Source: Symbiodinium microadriaticum (lineage: Eukaryota > Sar > Dinophyceae > Suessiales > Symbiodiniaceae). Taken from it: a stretch of 64,000 bases of DNA. The notes beneath the pieces are model-generated. The model did no database searches. It was not told where the DNA came from and saw nothing but the letters and a program-made list of their open reading frames with translations. Every line of letters begins with the position of its first letter. Position 1 is the stretch's first letter. Location: NCBI GenBank assembly GCA_001939145.1, contig LSRX01000368.1, positions 473,066-537,065 of the forward strand. Reading direction: 5' to 3'. The translations under genes and the position numbers were made by a program. This document shows, piece after piece, positions 8,930-21,728 of this stretch.

Positions 8930-11900
8930 GGGTTTAGGGATTTTATTTTCTTAAAGGGTTTAGGGTTTAGAGAAATTACTTATTACATAGATTCAGGGCC
9001 ACTTAAAAGGAACGATATGTGGACGGCAGCGCTGCTCACTTGGGCTTTAACTAGGAATTTATGTCTTGAAGGACTGGGAGTTTAACTTCTAAGGCTTGGC
9101 CTTTGTCGGCCCTTAACACTAACCCCTATACACTTTAACCGCTAAACCCGAAACGCCTGAACCCTGGCCCCAAGCCCCCAAAACCCGAAGCCTAAACCCC
9201 AAAATCTGAACCCTAAGCCCCCAGACCCGAACCTAAAACCCGAAAGCCTGAACCTTAAACGCCAAAGCCTGAACCCGGCTGTAGGCTTCAGGCCTCCCTA
9301 GAAACTTGAGGTCTGAAGAGTCGCAATCCAGACCTACGGCTTAGGGTCTACTATACTGAACTAGGCGCCCTTGGCTGTTGTTTTTCAGCTGTTCCTTAGG
9401 GATTACAGCAACCAAATTTCAAGAATTATTTCCAGTGCCCCTAAGTTTAGGGTTTGGGTCGGATTGGAGAAACAGAGGCAATATGGGGAATATACACAAG
9501 TCGACACATGTTTATGGTGTCTTTCTCTATGTCAGGGTCACTGTCGTTGAGTTTGGCAGTGCTTCCAAGGGTTGTTCTGGGTGTGGTGCGCAGTTGAAAG
9601 CTTTTCGTTTGTGGCCAAAAGGTGCGCAGCTGCTTCTGATCTGGTCGAACCAGCTGACTTACGTGTGCTGCCGGATGATTCGGTTAGATAAGAAGGAAAG
9701 CAAACAAACTACAACAAGTTCGAGGTGTAGCCCTATATCTTGGGTCTGACGGAGCAGTTGAGGCGTGGTTGAGCAGCCAAGGTGCTGCCCAGATGCGACT
9801 TCATCGTCGACCACCGGTGGTCCTGTAGCCGCGTCAGCTGCACAGATCTATTGGCTTGGGTAACCGAAGACATCAACAAAGAAAGAGATAAAGGCTCTAA
9901 GATAATAGTGCGCGACAATATACCATGATATCCGAAGACATACTATCATACCATAACAGTAACGTAAGGCTCTAGGTGCTGTGCAGCAGGTAGTCACAAG
10001 TTTTGACTCCCGCGTTCCCTAAACCGAACACCTAAGACTATACTATACTTTCCTATACTACACTATCCCAAACTGACATATATGCCTGATGTAAATTTCG
10101 TCCGACGTGCATAGCCAGTACCGGCATGCTGCGAAGTCGCTTAACTGTTCAGGTAGTCCCTCTAGACTTGTTGTCCATCGTCGCAAACAAAAGTCCACAA
10201 GTATCCCAGTTGAAATTATCAACGACGATCCAGCACGGCACCACGTGCTTCTAGCTGTGCAAGTGCACCGGGCCGTCTACTTGCAGAACGCAATTACGGT
10301 ACATCTAGCCAGAGCGCAAGCCGTTGAAGCGCGGCGGAATGGCCTTGGCCTTGCAGCTTACGGCAAGAAGTTGCGGACCAAACCGCGCAGCCCGCAGCAG
10401 GCTTGCAAAACAATCAAAGGAATGGCATCGACTGGCAAGCGCCCTCTGGCTCTGTTTGGGAGCGCTGAAAACACGAAGTTTTCTTCCGCCGCCAGCTCGC
10501 CCAGTTGCGGCGAGATCATCTTACACAGCAAGCACTACATGCGGGACCATGCCAGAGTGTAGCGCCAGAAACTTGAAGAAACCTAACAAAGTCAGTTGGG
10601 CCTCTAAACAAGCGCGCCGCCTTCCTCCAACATTTGCCTGGGACTAGCCGCCTGCACTGCAACCGTCGGACATGTCGCCACACAACGTCGATTCTTAGAT
10701 GCTTTTTTTGGGTTAGCTTGGTCTCTTATTGAAGCACCCCCAGCATATCCCAGTCATACATAGGCTAGGCAGGAAGAATTACAAGCTTGAGTAAGCTGCA
10801 CAGAAGCATGTCAGTCGTCGGCTTTCTGTGGTACATGGAGGCGGCCTAGAGCGCGTGAGCAAACTTTTTTCGCAAGAAGGATCTGCGAAACAGCTCTCTG
10901 TCATGCCATCAGACACAACTTTTTTGTGAAGCCCACCAAGTGGCCGTTGTACTGGATTTGTTTGCGAAGGCTTTGCATGATCTGTCTAACTTTGGGGATC
11001 CAAGTTGTCAAAGAATTCCGTAGGGGTCAAGCTGACCAGCAACGAGGTACTTAAGCTTAGGATAGTAGCATGTCGGTTAGTATTCGGGAGAGCATAGTAT
11101 ATGGTTATTTTTGTACTGTCCAAAGACAAAGCCCGCCATTGAACAACGAGATCAGGCAAGATGGACTCTTTGGCCTTTCTCAAGGTCTGCAGCCCTAAGA
11201 CCGGACCAAATCCAGGACCCCTACATGATCGATGTCTCCAAGTCAGGGACATCCCTCTCTGGGGCAGTGATCTTAACAATCCTGATCTACTAAGCGGTAC
11301 AAGGCCTTTGATGTCTGAACAACTCTGCAAAAGGATCCCAGCAAACAAACAGCATCCAAACTCATCTACCTCGAGTCATCCTGATCTTTCAAAGCACTCC
11401 TGTCCCTCCTGCGAGGCAGTAGGTATGAAAGGTTAAGATAATAGGCACGATGGATCCCGTGATCTAGCAGAAAGCCAACTTCAGTTAGCCCTTCTGTACC
11501 GGTGATGCTTCTGTAAGGGTACATTCCATACGATCGACAAGTATGTGAGGTCGAAGTCCTATCCTAACCCGAAGCCTTGAACTCTAAAACCGACATCTGG
11601 AACCCTACGAACTACTGCAGGATTCCTGTACGGCTCAACGGCTCACCTCTCGAGCCACATGATCGATCTCAGGACTTGTTACGGTCATACCCCCGAAGTC
11701 TTAAGGGGTTCCAAACCCTAGCCCTGCACCCTAAACATAAACACCTAAACACCAAAAGCTATCACCAAAACGCTGAAACGTAAACGTTACAACCTAACCC
11801 TGAACTCTAAACCCCAGAGCCCTAAAGTCGCCTAGCTTGGAAGACACGGATTCGAAGGAGCCCTCTCGTTAACTCTAGAGCGACTCGAGAAACTGATGAA

Positions 11901-12600
11901 TAAGACTTCAAACACATAAACATAGACGCAGCCACACTTTGGGCTTAACGTTTAGGGCAAGACCCGAATCCTCAATCTCTTCAATTTCGACAGATCATGC
12001 ATCGACGGCTCCTTGCGAATTGAGACCCAGTAGAAAAGTGGCTTTCTTGTTGCTGCTGTGGGGTTCTAGAGTGATCCGAGAAGCCCTACTAAAGCTCTAA
12101 ACCCCAAAACCCTGAAGCTCTAGATGAGATGGGAAAATCCTGATGACTACAACTCCATTGCAAAACCCCAAACCCTAAACCCCTTTCTATGGGAACCAAA
12201 ACTTAAACCTTGGGGTTAGCACCCCAAAGAGGGCAAAGGGTAGTTTACTCTACCCTGCTACTTAAAACTAATCTGGGGGCCTCAATCAGCAGCATAGGGT
12301 TCGGGGATGTTTTGGGGTATCTTAGAAATATTATACCATAACCGCTAATATTGAGCAAGCACCGAATTTTCTATTTTTTGCCCCAAAATAAATTGGTTTC
12401 AGTATATACTATCCTATAACCCTTATATAAGGAATTCCCAAAATAGCATTAGTCATTCTCTGAGCCCCCATATATAGTAGAGTATGCAACTGAACAAACC
12501 CCAAAACCCTTCTTCTGATCATTGAGGACCCTAAACCCTAAACCTTAAACCCTAAACCCTAAACTTTAAACCCCAAACCCTAAACCCTGGTAGTTCAAGC
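8930..12600. other. Mostly repeat-poor span with no assigned gene
   Basis: Telomere-like motifs are dense near 9150-9280 but nearly absent from 9.4 to 11.6 kb. GC-rich open frames lie at 10107-10562 (plus, 151 codons, GTG at the left end) and 10986-11348 (minus, 120 codons). Neither has a recognisable domain or a convincing start. Repeats return from 11.7 kb. Confidence 0.35.
12526..12590 (-). repeat. CCCTAAA array
   Basis: About nine C-strand units immediately left of the GC-rich piece at 12610. Confidence 0.9.
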
Positions 12601-12609
12601 AGTAGACAG

Positions 12610-12698
12610 CTGAGGACCGCGCCCGGGCTCTGGCTGCGCGCCGAGGCGCTGCGGAGACTTGCCGAAGTGGGCCGTCGGCTGCTCTCCGAGGGATCCTG
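12610..12698 (+). CDS. Candidate mini-exon between inverted telomere arrays
   Basis: An abrupt, very GC-rich piece follows AGACAG. The frame reads LRTAPGLWLRAEALRRLAEV, then GRRLLSEGSWLKG: a leucine/arginine/alanine-rich, helix-like peptide. A CCCTAAA array lies upstream and TTTAGGG motifs downstream. High GC also leaves other frames open. The donor is unclear; a GC donor (CTG/GCTTAA) is possible. Confidence 0.35.
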
Positions 12699-12711
12699 GC
12701 TTAAGGGGTTT

Positions 12712-12830
12712 GGAGTTTAGGGGTTTAGGGGTTGGGGCTTTAGGGGTTTAGGGTTTAGGATTGGGGAGGTTTAGAGATTTTTAGGGTTAAGCTTTAGGGT
12801 TTGAGGTTTAGGAGTTAGGCTTAAGGATTT
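12712..12830 (+). repeat. Degenerate TTTAGGG array
   Basis: G-strand units with TTTAGGGG, TTTGGAG and TTTAGGA variants. Confidence 0.85.
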
Positions 12831-13408
12831 TCCCGCCACAAGTGCACATGACCTAGCAAGTACGAAGTAGGGGTGCTATGTAAGGAGCTGAAACTACGAT
12901 GTGCGTAAGTATGCCCCATAAAGCAACTTCGGACAGTACCTCTCTATGAGTCTTGCCCTCTGAAATGCAAACCGTTTCGGAGACGGGTTTCGGTAGTCAT
13001 GGGAGCGGAGGGATAAACCCTGGAAGCAACGTTGTTCAACTGGATCTGGTCTTGGGTTTGCCTTACAGATTCGCAATTCACATGCAAACTCAACGACTCA
13101 ATGAGAACAAAGAGGGACAGTTTCAAGGGCGGTAGGTCCAAGGAAATCGAGCAAAGTATGGCCACAGCAAGTCTGTGTGAACGAGCCGAAGGAGCGGTAA
13201 ATAAAGTTCTCTGCTATGAAAGAAAGAAAGCCAAACAGCAGCAACAACAATCACGACCGCCACAGTGGCTCATGACGATTACTGCTAGAAATGTCTACTT
13301 CTGCAGCTACTTCTGCCTCCACTTCTACTTCTACGTCTAGTACTACCAGGTGGTGGTTTCTCAGCGATTCGATTGAACCCCGATAAACCTCGGAAGACTA
13401 GACTGTAA

Positions 13409-13470
13409 CAGGTACCTACTATATAGGGCCCTGGGGGCTCTAGTACCCTCTATAGTAGGTACCTGGAGGG
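13409..13470. mobile_element. Family C hairpin element, copy 4
   Basis: CAGGTACCTACTATA pairs with TATAGTAGGTACCTG. The outer arm is kept only on the right. Confidence 0.75.
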
Positions 13471-13474
13471 TTTT

Positions 13475-14610
13475 TTAAGGGGAATGGGACAGCCAAGCCG
13501 CCAGGCTGCAATCCAACAGCAATCCTACAACATCTCAAGACCCTAAACCCGAAACCCTGAACCCCTAACCTTATCTCAATAGGCCAACGGACTCAAGAGA
13601 CTCAACACCGGAACACTTAAGCAAAACCCCAGAGTACCCCCCCAAAAAAACTCGAAAACATGATCCCTCAACCTCCCGAAAGCCCCCCCAAACTCCCAAA
13701 AGCCCCAACAGCAACAGCCTTTGAAGCCCCCACAGCCCCGAACAAAGATCGGCCTCAGGGCGACTTAGGCTGTACTGCGGACTCGAAGCACCGTCGTCCT
13801 TCAGCAATTCAGCGAGGCACTTGTGTTGGTGCGGCAATGGGCGGGTGTCTTATTCAGATGTTTGCAGCTCAGGGGTTTGAGGTTTCAATGACGTCCCAAA
13901 CCTCTTGGTCGGCTGTCAACGACAACTCGCCATGGTCTGCAAATGTGCAAACGGCATTCATCTCCACGTGCTCATGGCTGCCAGGCAAGATGATCGAGAT
14001 ACAATGTCTGCAAACAAACGTGCATCTGTAAGCCGTAAAACCTATGCCCAAACACGCTTGTGACTGTGCGGTCAAACATCTTGCGCCCATGGGAATGGCA
14101 TCTGCCACTGGGTTTCAAGAAGACTGCTGCTTACACTAAGAGTCACTGAAGGGCTTTATCCGATGTCTCAGCATGTTCATAAAGGTTTTTCTAGGGTTGT
14201 ATAGGGTGTGAGCATGTAATGCGGCCGCTTGCTTCAACCACAATGGTTAAACCTAGAACGCCAGCTACAGAATCCTGTGGGACCCATATGATCGGACTAG
14301 CAACTCTACTAGGCGAGACGATTGCGCAGCTTCCATCGTAAAGACTTGAACCTCAGCCACTCAACCCGAAACCCTAAGACCTTCATTCGAAACCCCAAAT
14401 CCATCCTAAGCCCAAAACCTGAAACCCTAAACCTCACAACTGCCAGAAGGCGAAAGATATCTTCGTGCCTAGGGTTCCTTGTATTGCATGTACGGTTTAG
14501 GCTTAAGCGCTTCGGGTTTTAGGCTTGAAGTTTAGGCTTAGGGCCCTTAGGGCTTAAAGTCTGGGGTTTCCGGCTTAGGTCAGATCATAGGGCTGGTGGA
14601 TTTTACACAC
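13475..14610. other. Unassigned span
   Basis: A plus frame at 13660-14031 (ATG, 123 codons, proline-rich start) and a minus frame at 13869-14108 overlap. Neither has a recognisable motif, and I cannot choose between them. Telomere-like motifs return after 14.36 kb. Confidence 0.3.
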
Positions 14611-14613
14611 CAG

Positions 14614-14709
14614 CGGCTCTGCTCGGTTTGCCTAGGAAGACACGGAACAACAGGTTCCCCAGTTCTTTGAGTCAGCTTGCGGGGTTCTTGAGCCGCTTTC
14701 TTGGGGACG
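14614..14709 (+). CDS. Candidate exon
   Basis: The sequence follows TTTTACACACCAG, is open on the plus strand (ALLGLPRKTRNNRFPSSLSQ, then LAGFLSRFLGD) and meets GTAGCT at 14710. The frame stays open to 14846, so the 3' end is uncertain. No family is recognised. Confidence 0.35.
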
Positions 14710-15472
14710 GTAGCTCATGTGCATGGTCATGCCTTGAAGACCCATGGCGTCAAGGGTCGTGTAGTGGAACTATGAGGCTCAGGTTGAAGATCCAGGATTA
14801 TGGCCTTTTCGGGCCTTTAAACACTTTAGGGATAAATGAGAGATGACTAGGGTTTTGGTTTATAGGGTTTCAAAACCTCAGAATCACGGCAAGAAAAACA
14901 ACTTGCCCCCGGAGCCTGTAAGCTTGGATCAGAAAAGCGCTCTGGGGTTTACTGGTACTCGGTGGCGTAACTCCTTCTGCGCAACCAGGTCTAAGTGCTA
15001 GGTTCTTGTGACACAAACTTGCAATAACAAACGTGCGACTACATGGGCTACTGGGAGACTGTAGGCAATTAACAAGCGGGGTCGGCTAAACCCGGATATC
15101 ACAGAAAATGCCCCACTGCCGTCGAGTGGCTGAAAAAACTTGGGGCACTTCGACACTGCCTGAAACGTCGCGGCGCAACAAAGACCGGCTCAGGAATTCA
15201 GTGTGCAGAGCGGTTAGGCTAAGGGTTACGGCTTCGGGTCTAGACCTTAGGGCTTGGAATTTACGAATGGCAAAATGTACATTCACCGGGTTTGAACTCT
15301 TTGTCGAACTTGTGGGCATTCGTTTTGCTGGTTGGTTTTGTGGAGCTTCTGATTTTGCTCTCTCTCATTCCGTCATATGGATTCTCATTGCGGGATCCTG
15401 CGGGGCTGCATCAATCACTGACGACTAGAGCAAGCACAAATATCCCTTCCTGTTCTTGCTGCCCCTGCTACG

Positions 15473-15652
15473 ACTTCTACTACTGCTACTGCCACCACTG
15501 CTGCTACTGCTACTGCTACTGCTACTGCTACTGCTACTGCTACTGCTACTGCTACTGCTACTGCTACTGCTACTACTACTACTACTACTACGACGACGAC
15601 TACTACTACTACTACTACTACTACTACGACTACTACGACTACTACGACGACG

Positions 15653-15689
<37 letters not shown>
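15473..15689. repeat. TAC/TGC/GAC trinucleotide repeat
   Basis: Long (CTACTG)n grading into (TAC)n and (GAC)n. It produces poly-Tyr/Cys, poly-Leu, poly-Val and poly-Ser frames, which I do not treat as genes. Confidence 0.95.
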
Positions 15690-16779
15690 CCATGCAGTAC
15701 TGCTTCCGCGATATCGACGACTGCTACTTCCACCACCACCATGGACAGCGTTTTCGTATGCATACCTGTACCAACAATTGTCAGCATGCCGCCTTCCCAG
15801 CTTTCTGGGATGCTCTCTGCCACACTCCTGGGCACGGCATTGAGCTTAAGGTGAACGGTACAGGTGACGACTAAGCACATGAACAATTCAGAAGGCATGT
15901 GTTTCCAACAAGAATGCCAGCTTGTGTTGTGTGCTGATATGCGGTGCACGATCGAAAACTTCATTAAAAACATACAATATTGTGACGTGATGTCCGCACA
16001 GCTAGCCATACCTGCCGAAGATGCTGAAAAAATCGCAGGCTGAATTTGGGCTGCATCACATGTGCCTCTGAAAATGATTAGTTAAGGCGCAGCACACTGT
16101 TCCGCGGTTCGGTTCGCGTTTGCTGGATGACGGCCTCTTATTAAAAGTTAAGGACATGGGGCCCGAACCAATACTCTGCCGGCTGACGCTGCTGTGTCGA
16201 CGTTTTGCGCACTTACCCTTCTTGATCTCGACTGCTTACTCAGGAAGACGTGATTGGGAGACATATCATACAAACATTATGAAACGCAGGTTGTGGCTCT
16301 CAGTCTCACGAAGGACGGACATTGAAGGCGGCAGCCTTTGCCATCCCTCTGAACATATGGCGGCTTAGGGTTCAAGGATCTCAACTTCCGTCTGCTCCGA
16401 GCTTTTACAACCCCCCACAAAAGATGCAGCTGGCGTGCACTAGGAACTAGGAACGGCCGCGTTTTTTAGCAGAAGAAGCTGTTTGACGTCTAAACAGATG
16501 CGTGTCGGTCGTATACATTGTTCTGACTTATAATTAGTCAAAATAGCCACTTCAAGCTGTTGCGCTTCTCCGGAATTGCCCTCAAAGCTCCGAATTCGAT
16601 GCTACACGATTATCCCGATGAACACCATGAGCTCCCAACCGGCAGGCTCACAATCGGGAGTATTGTCTCAGGCTTTTGGAATTTGATCCATGTTGGTGCT
16701 CGAAACCATCACCGTATCGAACCCTCGATTATGCTTTCGGTACGTTTCAGAGACATGGAGAGTTGGAGGTGTTGTGAGG

Positions 16780-16935
16780 AGATATATACATACACATATC
16801 TCTCTCTATATTTATATGTGTATATATATATATGTGTTTCTATATGGATGTGTATGTGTGTATATATGTGAGTATATATGTACAAACAATATGTGTGTAT
16901 ATATATATATATATGTACATATATACATATATATG
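16780..16935. repeat. TA/TG/CA microsatellite
   Basis: Compound dinucleotide repeat with several TATATG blocks. Confidence 0.9.
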
Positions 16936-17519
16936 GATGGTTCGAGGTGCCGACATCGCAGCTTCTAGCCCCCGGCCTACGGCCCAAAACAAACACCCTA
17001 AACGCCCCGTCGCAGCCATGGTATTCTGCTTTAATCCGCACCACGCCTTTTCCTAAATCCCCATGCGGTAACACGATCAAGCCTCTACTCTCGGAGCTTC
17101 CGCATGGAGCTCAACAACAAAAACAACAACCACCACGACCAGGACAACGACCACAACCCCGAGACGATTGGGTGCTTGTTGGGTTCACCATCTTAAAATG
17201 GTGAACAGAGCAACCGTTGTATAGGAATGGTTCAGCTTTGGGTAGTTGTACGAAAAATCGCTCAACTTTGGGAATGCTTCGATAACAAGCAACTTCTGGG
17301 TGCGGGTTCTGGTACCGGCCTGATATACCTCATGGAGATACATCAGAACGGGGTGCTTTCTGTCAGGGACATAAATTGGGTAGAGTTAGCCTCTTCTAAG
17401 CAAAAGGTATGGGAAGCAGTCTGGTCTAATGCTACAATGTAATTAGATTTGTTGGGTATAGTGTAATTCCGGCGGCAGCGCCCATCACGACTGGCACCTT
17501 GACAGAATAACCAGCCGAA

Positions 17520-17560
17520 ACACACACACACACGCACACACACACACACACACACACACG
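17520..17560. repeat. (CA)n microsatellite
   Basis: CA units with two CG interruptions. Confidence 0.95.
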
Positions 17561-18462
17561 CGTCGTTCCCGGTCTGAGCCGGTTGTCATCTTGTCTGTCC
17601 ATCTGCTTTGATCTCGTTTGATCAGTTTGTCGTCGTTTTTGCCGTTGTCAGTATGCTGATGATGACACTATTGAGGGTTGAGCCCGTGGAGTCCTTCTAG
17701 TTTGAATTGAACGATACCAAGACCATGTAAATGCGGTGTAACTTTTACCTTCATCATTAGCGTATTGGGACTCAAGGCTGACATCTTCTGGCAACGCATA
17801 CTGAAACTCTTTCGTTCTTTGCAATTGAAGAATACGACTACAACTTCCTTGGAAACAGGTTTTCCACACACACACACACAAACAAAACAATGCCCACGAC
17901 TAACACTCGTAGAAACATGAAACTCATGATCACTTTAGGTTAAGGGCAACGCCTCTTCTGGCCCTGTTGACGAGTGCTATGAACCCCCGAAACCCCCAAA
18001 CCCTAAACCCTAAACCTTAAACCCTAAACCATGAACCCCCGAAACCCTCAAACCCTATAAACCTTAAACCCTGGGCCGATTCAGCCCTAGACCCTGCAGT
18101 GTACAGCCGAGGCGGTCAACTAAAATGTATGTCCCCAAACCCTGAACCACCCTAGGCGAATTTAGCACTGAACCGACTAAACCTTGAGCTACATTCACCT
18201 TAAACTTTACATGAAACCAACATTAAACCCGAATCCCGAGTATCTGAGGCCATGTCGGTTCACTCCTGGAAGTGACCGACTCTGTCACGGGCAGCTGCAC
18301 ACGGCGACTGCCTGCACAGAGAACCCCAAAATGGGCTTCGTAGGGTACACAGTGTAGGTTCGCATTCGGATTTTAAACGGGCTCTGTCGTTATCGGGTTG
18401 GGGCATATGTGATGCATTCATACGGTTCAGGACGTTGCGATTTGTCAGTGATGCCTTTTCAG

Positions 18463-18560
18463 CTGGTAGAGCCGGCTGCTGTGCCTCGAGGTCGGCTCGC
18501 TGAAGCTCGGGAAGTCTCGGAGATCGGGCTGCTCGCCAGGCCTGGAAGGCTGCTTCTGAG
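18463..18560 (+). CDS. Candidate exon with a strong acceptor
   Basis: The acceptor ATGCCTTTTCAG is near-ideal. The following frame reads LVEPAAVPRGRLAEAREVSE, then IGLLARPGRLLLRLR: GC-rich and helix-like. A TTTAGGG array begins just after. The donor is unclear (GGAAG/GCTGCT is possible). No family is recognised. Confidence 0.4.
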
Positions 18561-18701
18561 GCTTCGGTTTTTTTTTTAGGGTTTAGGGTGTAAGGTTTAG
18601 NGGAGGAGGGAGGGAGGGTGAGGGCTGTAAGGGTTTAGGACGGGCTTTGCGGGGTTCATCAGCCTCTGAAAATACACCCTTCACGCATCCTGCTGCAAGA
18701 T

Positions 18702-18784
18702 AGTAATAATAGTGATAATAATAATCGTGATAATAATCATCATGATCATAATCATATTCATAATCAGAATACTACTACTACTAG

Positions 18785-18817
<33 letters not shown>

Positions 18818-18930
18818 TACTACTATTTCTAATAATAATAACAAGTCATAATAATAATACATGACAATAATACTAAGTGATAATAATAATAACAATAATA
18901 ATCATAAGAAGAAGAACAATAATAGTAAAC
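18702..18930. repeat. AAT/ACT trinucleotide repeat
   Basis: Compound ATA, ATC, ACT and AAT triplets, heavily interrupted. A single N lies upstream at 18601. Confidence 0.9.
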
Positions 18931-19161
18931 ATATTCATGATATCATGTATATTCAAGGCCCTATGCTAACTATTCAGGCCCCTCCCCCATGTACCACATC
19001 AGGGTCGTCAGCCACTCATCCTGCCTCCTGTCTTATCGATCCTCCAGAAATTTGGGGTATAGGGTTTAGGGGTTTAGGGTTTAGGGGTTTAGGGCTTCAG
19101 ATGTACGACTATGAAAGTAGACCCGATGTAGGAGTCTGTAGGAGTAGTGGAATGCGTTGAG

Positions 19162-19236
19162 ACCGGCTGGGTGTCGAAACCGCGCCACGCTTGCACAGCG
19201 TCAATGCTTGTGGCCGCTGCAGCTCTGAACTGCTAG
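19162..19236 (+). CDS. Candidate mini-exon
   Basis: Open in a plus frame (ETGWVSKPRHACTASMLVAA, then AALNC and a stop) between TTTAGGGG motifs upstream and CCCTAAA motifs downstream. CACAG and CTGCAG inside it could be alternative acceptors. Confidence 0.25.
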   Translation, partial: TGWVSKPRHACTASMLVAAAALNC

Positions 19237-19739
19237 GGCTTGAGATTTCGGGGAACCCTAAACCCTAAACCTCCGAAGCCCGAAACGTAGAACACTGGAG
19301 CAAGTTTGAGTTCGGGCAACACAAAGCGCACAGGATACTCTGAGTCGGCACATGAAGCTGCAATGCTTGTTATAGTGTAATATGGTAAGAGTAAGCTACG
19401 TACCCCAAACATTGGCTGTGAAGCACTTCAAGAATGCTCTGGGGCGCCATGTCTCACTCGGGGCTGGAGGCTCCAACTTTCGAGGAATGAGTTACATAAC
19501 CCCGAGAACCTCGAGGCCTATGGATAGGAAGCCATTGCAAGGGCAAGACTGAAGGTTTAGGGCTTCGGGCTTCGGGCTGTCGCAATAGATTCGACTCGGG
19601 CCAAAGGGGGTGTGTCTTACTCTGTTTTCGCGAACCCACCAAGAAAACGTTGCAATGCAAGTGCGCAATCCCCTATGCCCTGTTTCGGAGGGCAGCTGGT
19701 AAGGGATTCAGTGTTTAGCTAGCCTGAAGCCTGCATGAG

Positions 19740-19815
19740 GCCTAAACCCTAAACCCTAAACACCTAAACCCCTAAACCCTAAACCCTAAACCATAAAAAC
19801 CCTAAGCCCTAAACC
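19740..19815 (-). repeat. CCCTAAA array
   Basis: C-strand units with CACCTAAA and CCCCTAAA variants. Confidence 0.9.
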
Positions 19816-19886
19816 CTGCCTAAACCCCAAACTCCAAACCCCAAGAACGGATCCCCCCAAAAGAACCCTGGAAGGAGCCTCTACAG

Positions 19887-19927
19887 GAGCCTTCTTGGAT
19901 GTCTTTGTTGTTCGTGAGGATCGAGAC
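19887..19927 (+). CDS. Candidate mini-exon
   Basis: Follows GCCTCTACAG and reads GAFLDVFVVREDRD, entering a TTTAGGG motif directly. A CCCTAAA array lies upstream. Only 41 bp. Confidence 0.3.
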
Positions 19928-20096
19928 TTTGGGTTTAGGGTCTAGAGTTTAGTGTCTATCGAAGGCAATGGGCTCAAGGCTCATGCTTGCAGAGTTAGAT
20001 GGGGGTTTTGAGGTACACTCTACTGGAACTCTATTGAGGAACTCTAAGTCGGAGTATGACGAATTATTAAGTTCTAGAAAATTCTACAGTAGACTA

Positions 20097-20150
20097 TAAC
20101 TTCTGATTCTTCATAAGGAACGCTGAGGAACAGTATTACCAATGCTTCAG
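20097..20150 (+). mobile_element. Family D-like right end
   Basis: TTCATAAGGAACGCTGAGGA followed by ATTACCAATGCTTC matches the right ends at 1.4, 42.7 and 44.4 kb. The left end is not clear. Confidence 0.4.
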
Positions 20151-20160
20151 GCTTCTCTAT

Positions 20161-20263
20161 GGGGCAGTTCTCTAAATCTCGGACCGGCTTCAAAGGACCC
20201 GGAAGCAGCGGCACCCTTTCAAACAGGACCCTCTGAAAGGGACACTTATTTTAAGAACTACCC
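20161..20263. mobile_element. Family B element, copy 2
   Basis: GGGCAGTTCTCTAAAT on the left and TTTTAAGAACTACCC on the right. It abuts copy 3 with only ATAT between them. Confidence 0.75.
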
Positions 20264-20267
20264 ATAT

Positions 20268-20371
20268 GGGTAGTTCTGTAAACTAGGGTCCCTTTCGTGG
20301 TCCTTTTTTCGAGTGCCGTACTATATTGGGGACCGAAAAATGGACCCTAATTTAGATCTCGAGAACTACCC
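20268..20371. mobile_element. Family B element, copy 3, with an ATAT target duplication
   Basis: GGGTAGTTCTGTAAACTAGG on the left and GAGAACTACCC on the right. ATAT flanks both sides (20264-20267 and 20372-20375), as expected for a short target-site duplication. Confidence 0.85.
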
Positions 20372-20883
20372 ATATATCACCGAGTGTGCGGCTGCTGCTT
20401 TCGCCGGGAGAGGCTGGTGACACTGACTTGGAGGTTGCCGGTTGCGAGGACACCTTCCCGGTGGTTTAGAGTTTCGGGTTTATAGGTTTTTGGGGGCTTA
20501 GAGCTTAGGGGTTTAGGGCTTAGAAGTTTAGTGGTTCGGGGTTTGGGGCTTAGGGTCTCGCACCCCAAGGGGTGACCTTAAATTTTCGGAGTCGTGTTCT
20601 GGGCTACATCGTACCAGAACTTTAAAAGACAATAAAAGGATACTGTTGGTAATTGTTCCGCCCTCCGTCTTGCTTGAAGGTTCATGAGTAGTTAGGTGCA
20701 GGGTTGTGGATCCGGTTGGAAGCCGTCGTAACTATGACTTCCTTGCTTGCAGCCGATACAACTGCATGCTAAGTGCTAGACCCTGAACCCTAAACCCGAA
20801 ACCCTAAGCCTTAAATCCTAAACCCTACAGTAAACCTAAAACCCTAAACCTTAAACCCTATAAACCCTAAACCTTAAACTCTG

Positions 20884-20977
20884 GGCGGCTCACTCGACCC
20901 CTGTCTCAGCCCACATGGGATGTTGGCTCCATGTCACTTCTGTGCCGGTCTTGCTGGCGGCTGTCTTGACATCCTTG
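20884..20977 (+). CDS. Candidate exon, cysteine/glycine-rich
   Basis: After CCCTAAA repeats the plus frame reads GGSLDPCLSPHGMLAPCHFC, then AGLAGGCLDILG, and meets GTGTGT, a plausible donor. High G/C third positions. No family is recognised. Confidence 0.35.
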
Positions 20978-21465
20978 GTGTGTTACCGAGAATCTCAAAC
21001 CCTGAACCCCAAAAGACCCCAAACCCTAAGCATAGTAGAAGTCTAAAGTATAAAGAAAATAAAGCAATATGGTATAGTTTAGTACAGCAAATAAAATCGA
21101 TTAGATTTTAGAGAGTGATAAGCTATTACCCTAGAACCTGACCCCCTGCCCGGGATCAAGGCAAGACCCAGGTCGAAGCAGTAAACCCGGACCACAAGTA
21201 GGGGTTTCTCCGCAACCTAAAAGAAAAAGAGGCCTACCTTTCGGGGCTTCTTTAAATTGAGGAGCCCTATAAACCGTTGTGTCTTTGGGGGCCCGCAGGC
21301 GGTCTTTCGGGGTTCAGGGGGCTGCTTTTTTCTATGGAGTTTAGACAAGAGAGCTAGGTCCTCACAAGAAGGACCTACGTTGGAAATCACTGAAAAGCTG
21401 CTAAGGCCAGGGTTTGGGGGGCCCGAGGCCGGGGTCTTGTTCCACTCTTGGAGACGGTTTGCGGT

Positions 21466-21518
21466 TTGGGGGTTTAGGGGTTTAGGGGTTTAGGGGTTTA
21501 GGGTTTGGGGTTTAGGGT
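21466..21518 (+). repeat. TTTAGGGG array
   Basis: Mainly 8-bp units. Confidence 0.9.
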
Positions 21519-21728
21519 TTATGGTTAGCCCCGGGACCGGGTCCGCGGCGGACATGAGACGGCCTAGTGCAGCCTTAAGGCCATGAACAGAGATACGCCT
21601 GAGTCGGGATTCCTGTTTGTGCACGTATACTCTTCATACAGTTTCTTTGAGGCTGTATAAGTGCTTTTTTGGGGCGCTTTAAACAAGACCTTTATAAGGG
21701 TCCTAGTGAAATTTCTGTAGGCCTCCCT

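Larger units (their letters stand above)
14850..18455. other. Span dominated by microsatellites
   Basis: Triplet, TA/TG and CA repeats are listed separately. Between them, 15.1-15.4, 15.7-16.7 and 17.2-17.5 kb are repeat-poor, moderately GC-rich and unassigned. Telomere-like motifs resume at about 17.99 kb. Confidence 0.4.

Noticed and set aside
15415..16009. Long poly-Val, poly-Ser, poly-Leu and Tyr/Cys-rich frames
   Set aside because: They are translations of the TAC/TGC/GAC triplet repeat in different frames.
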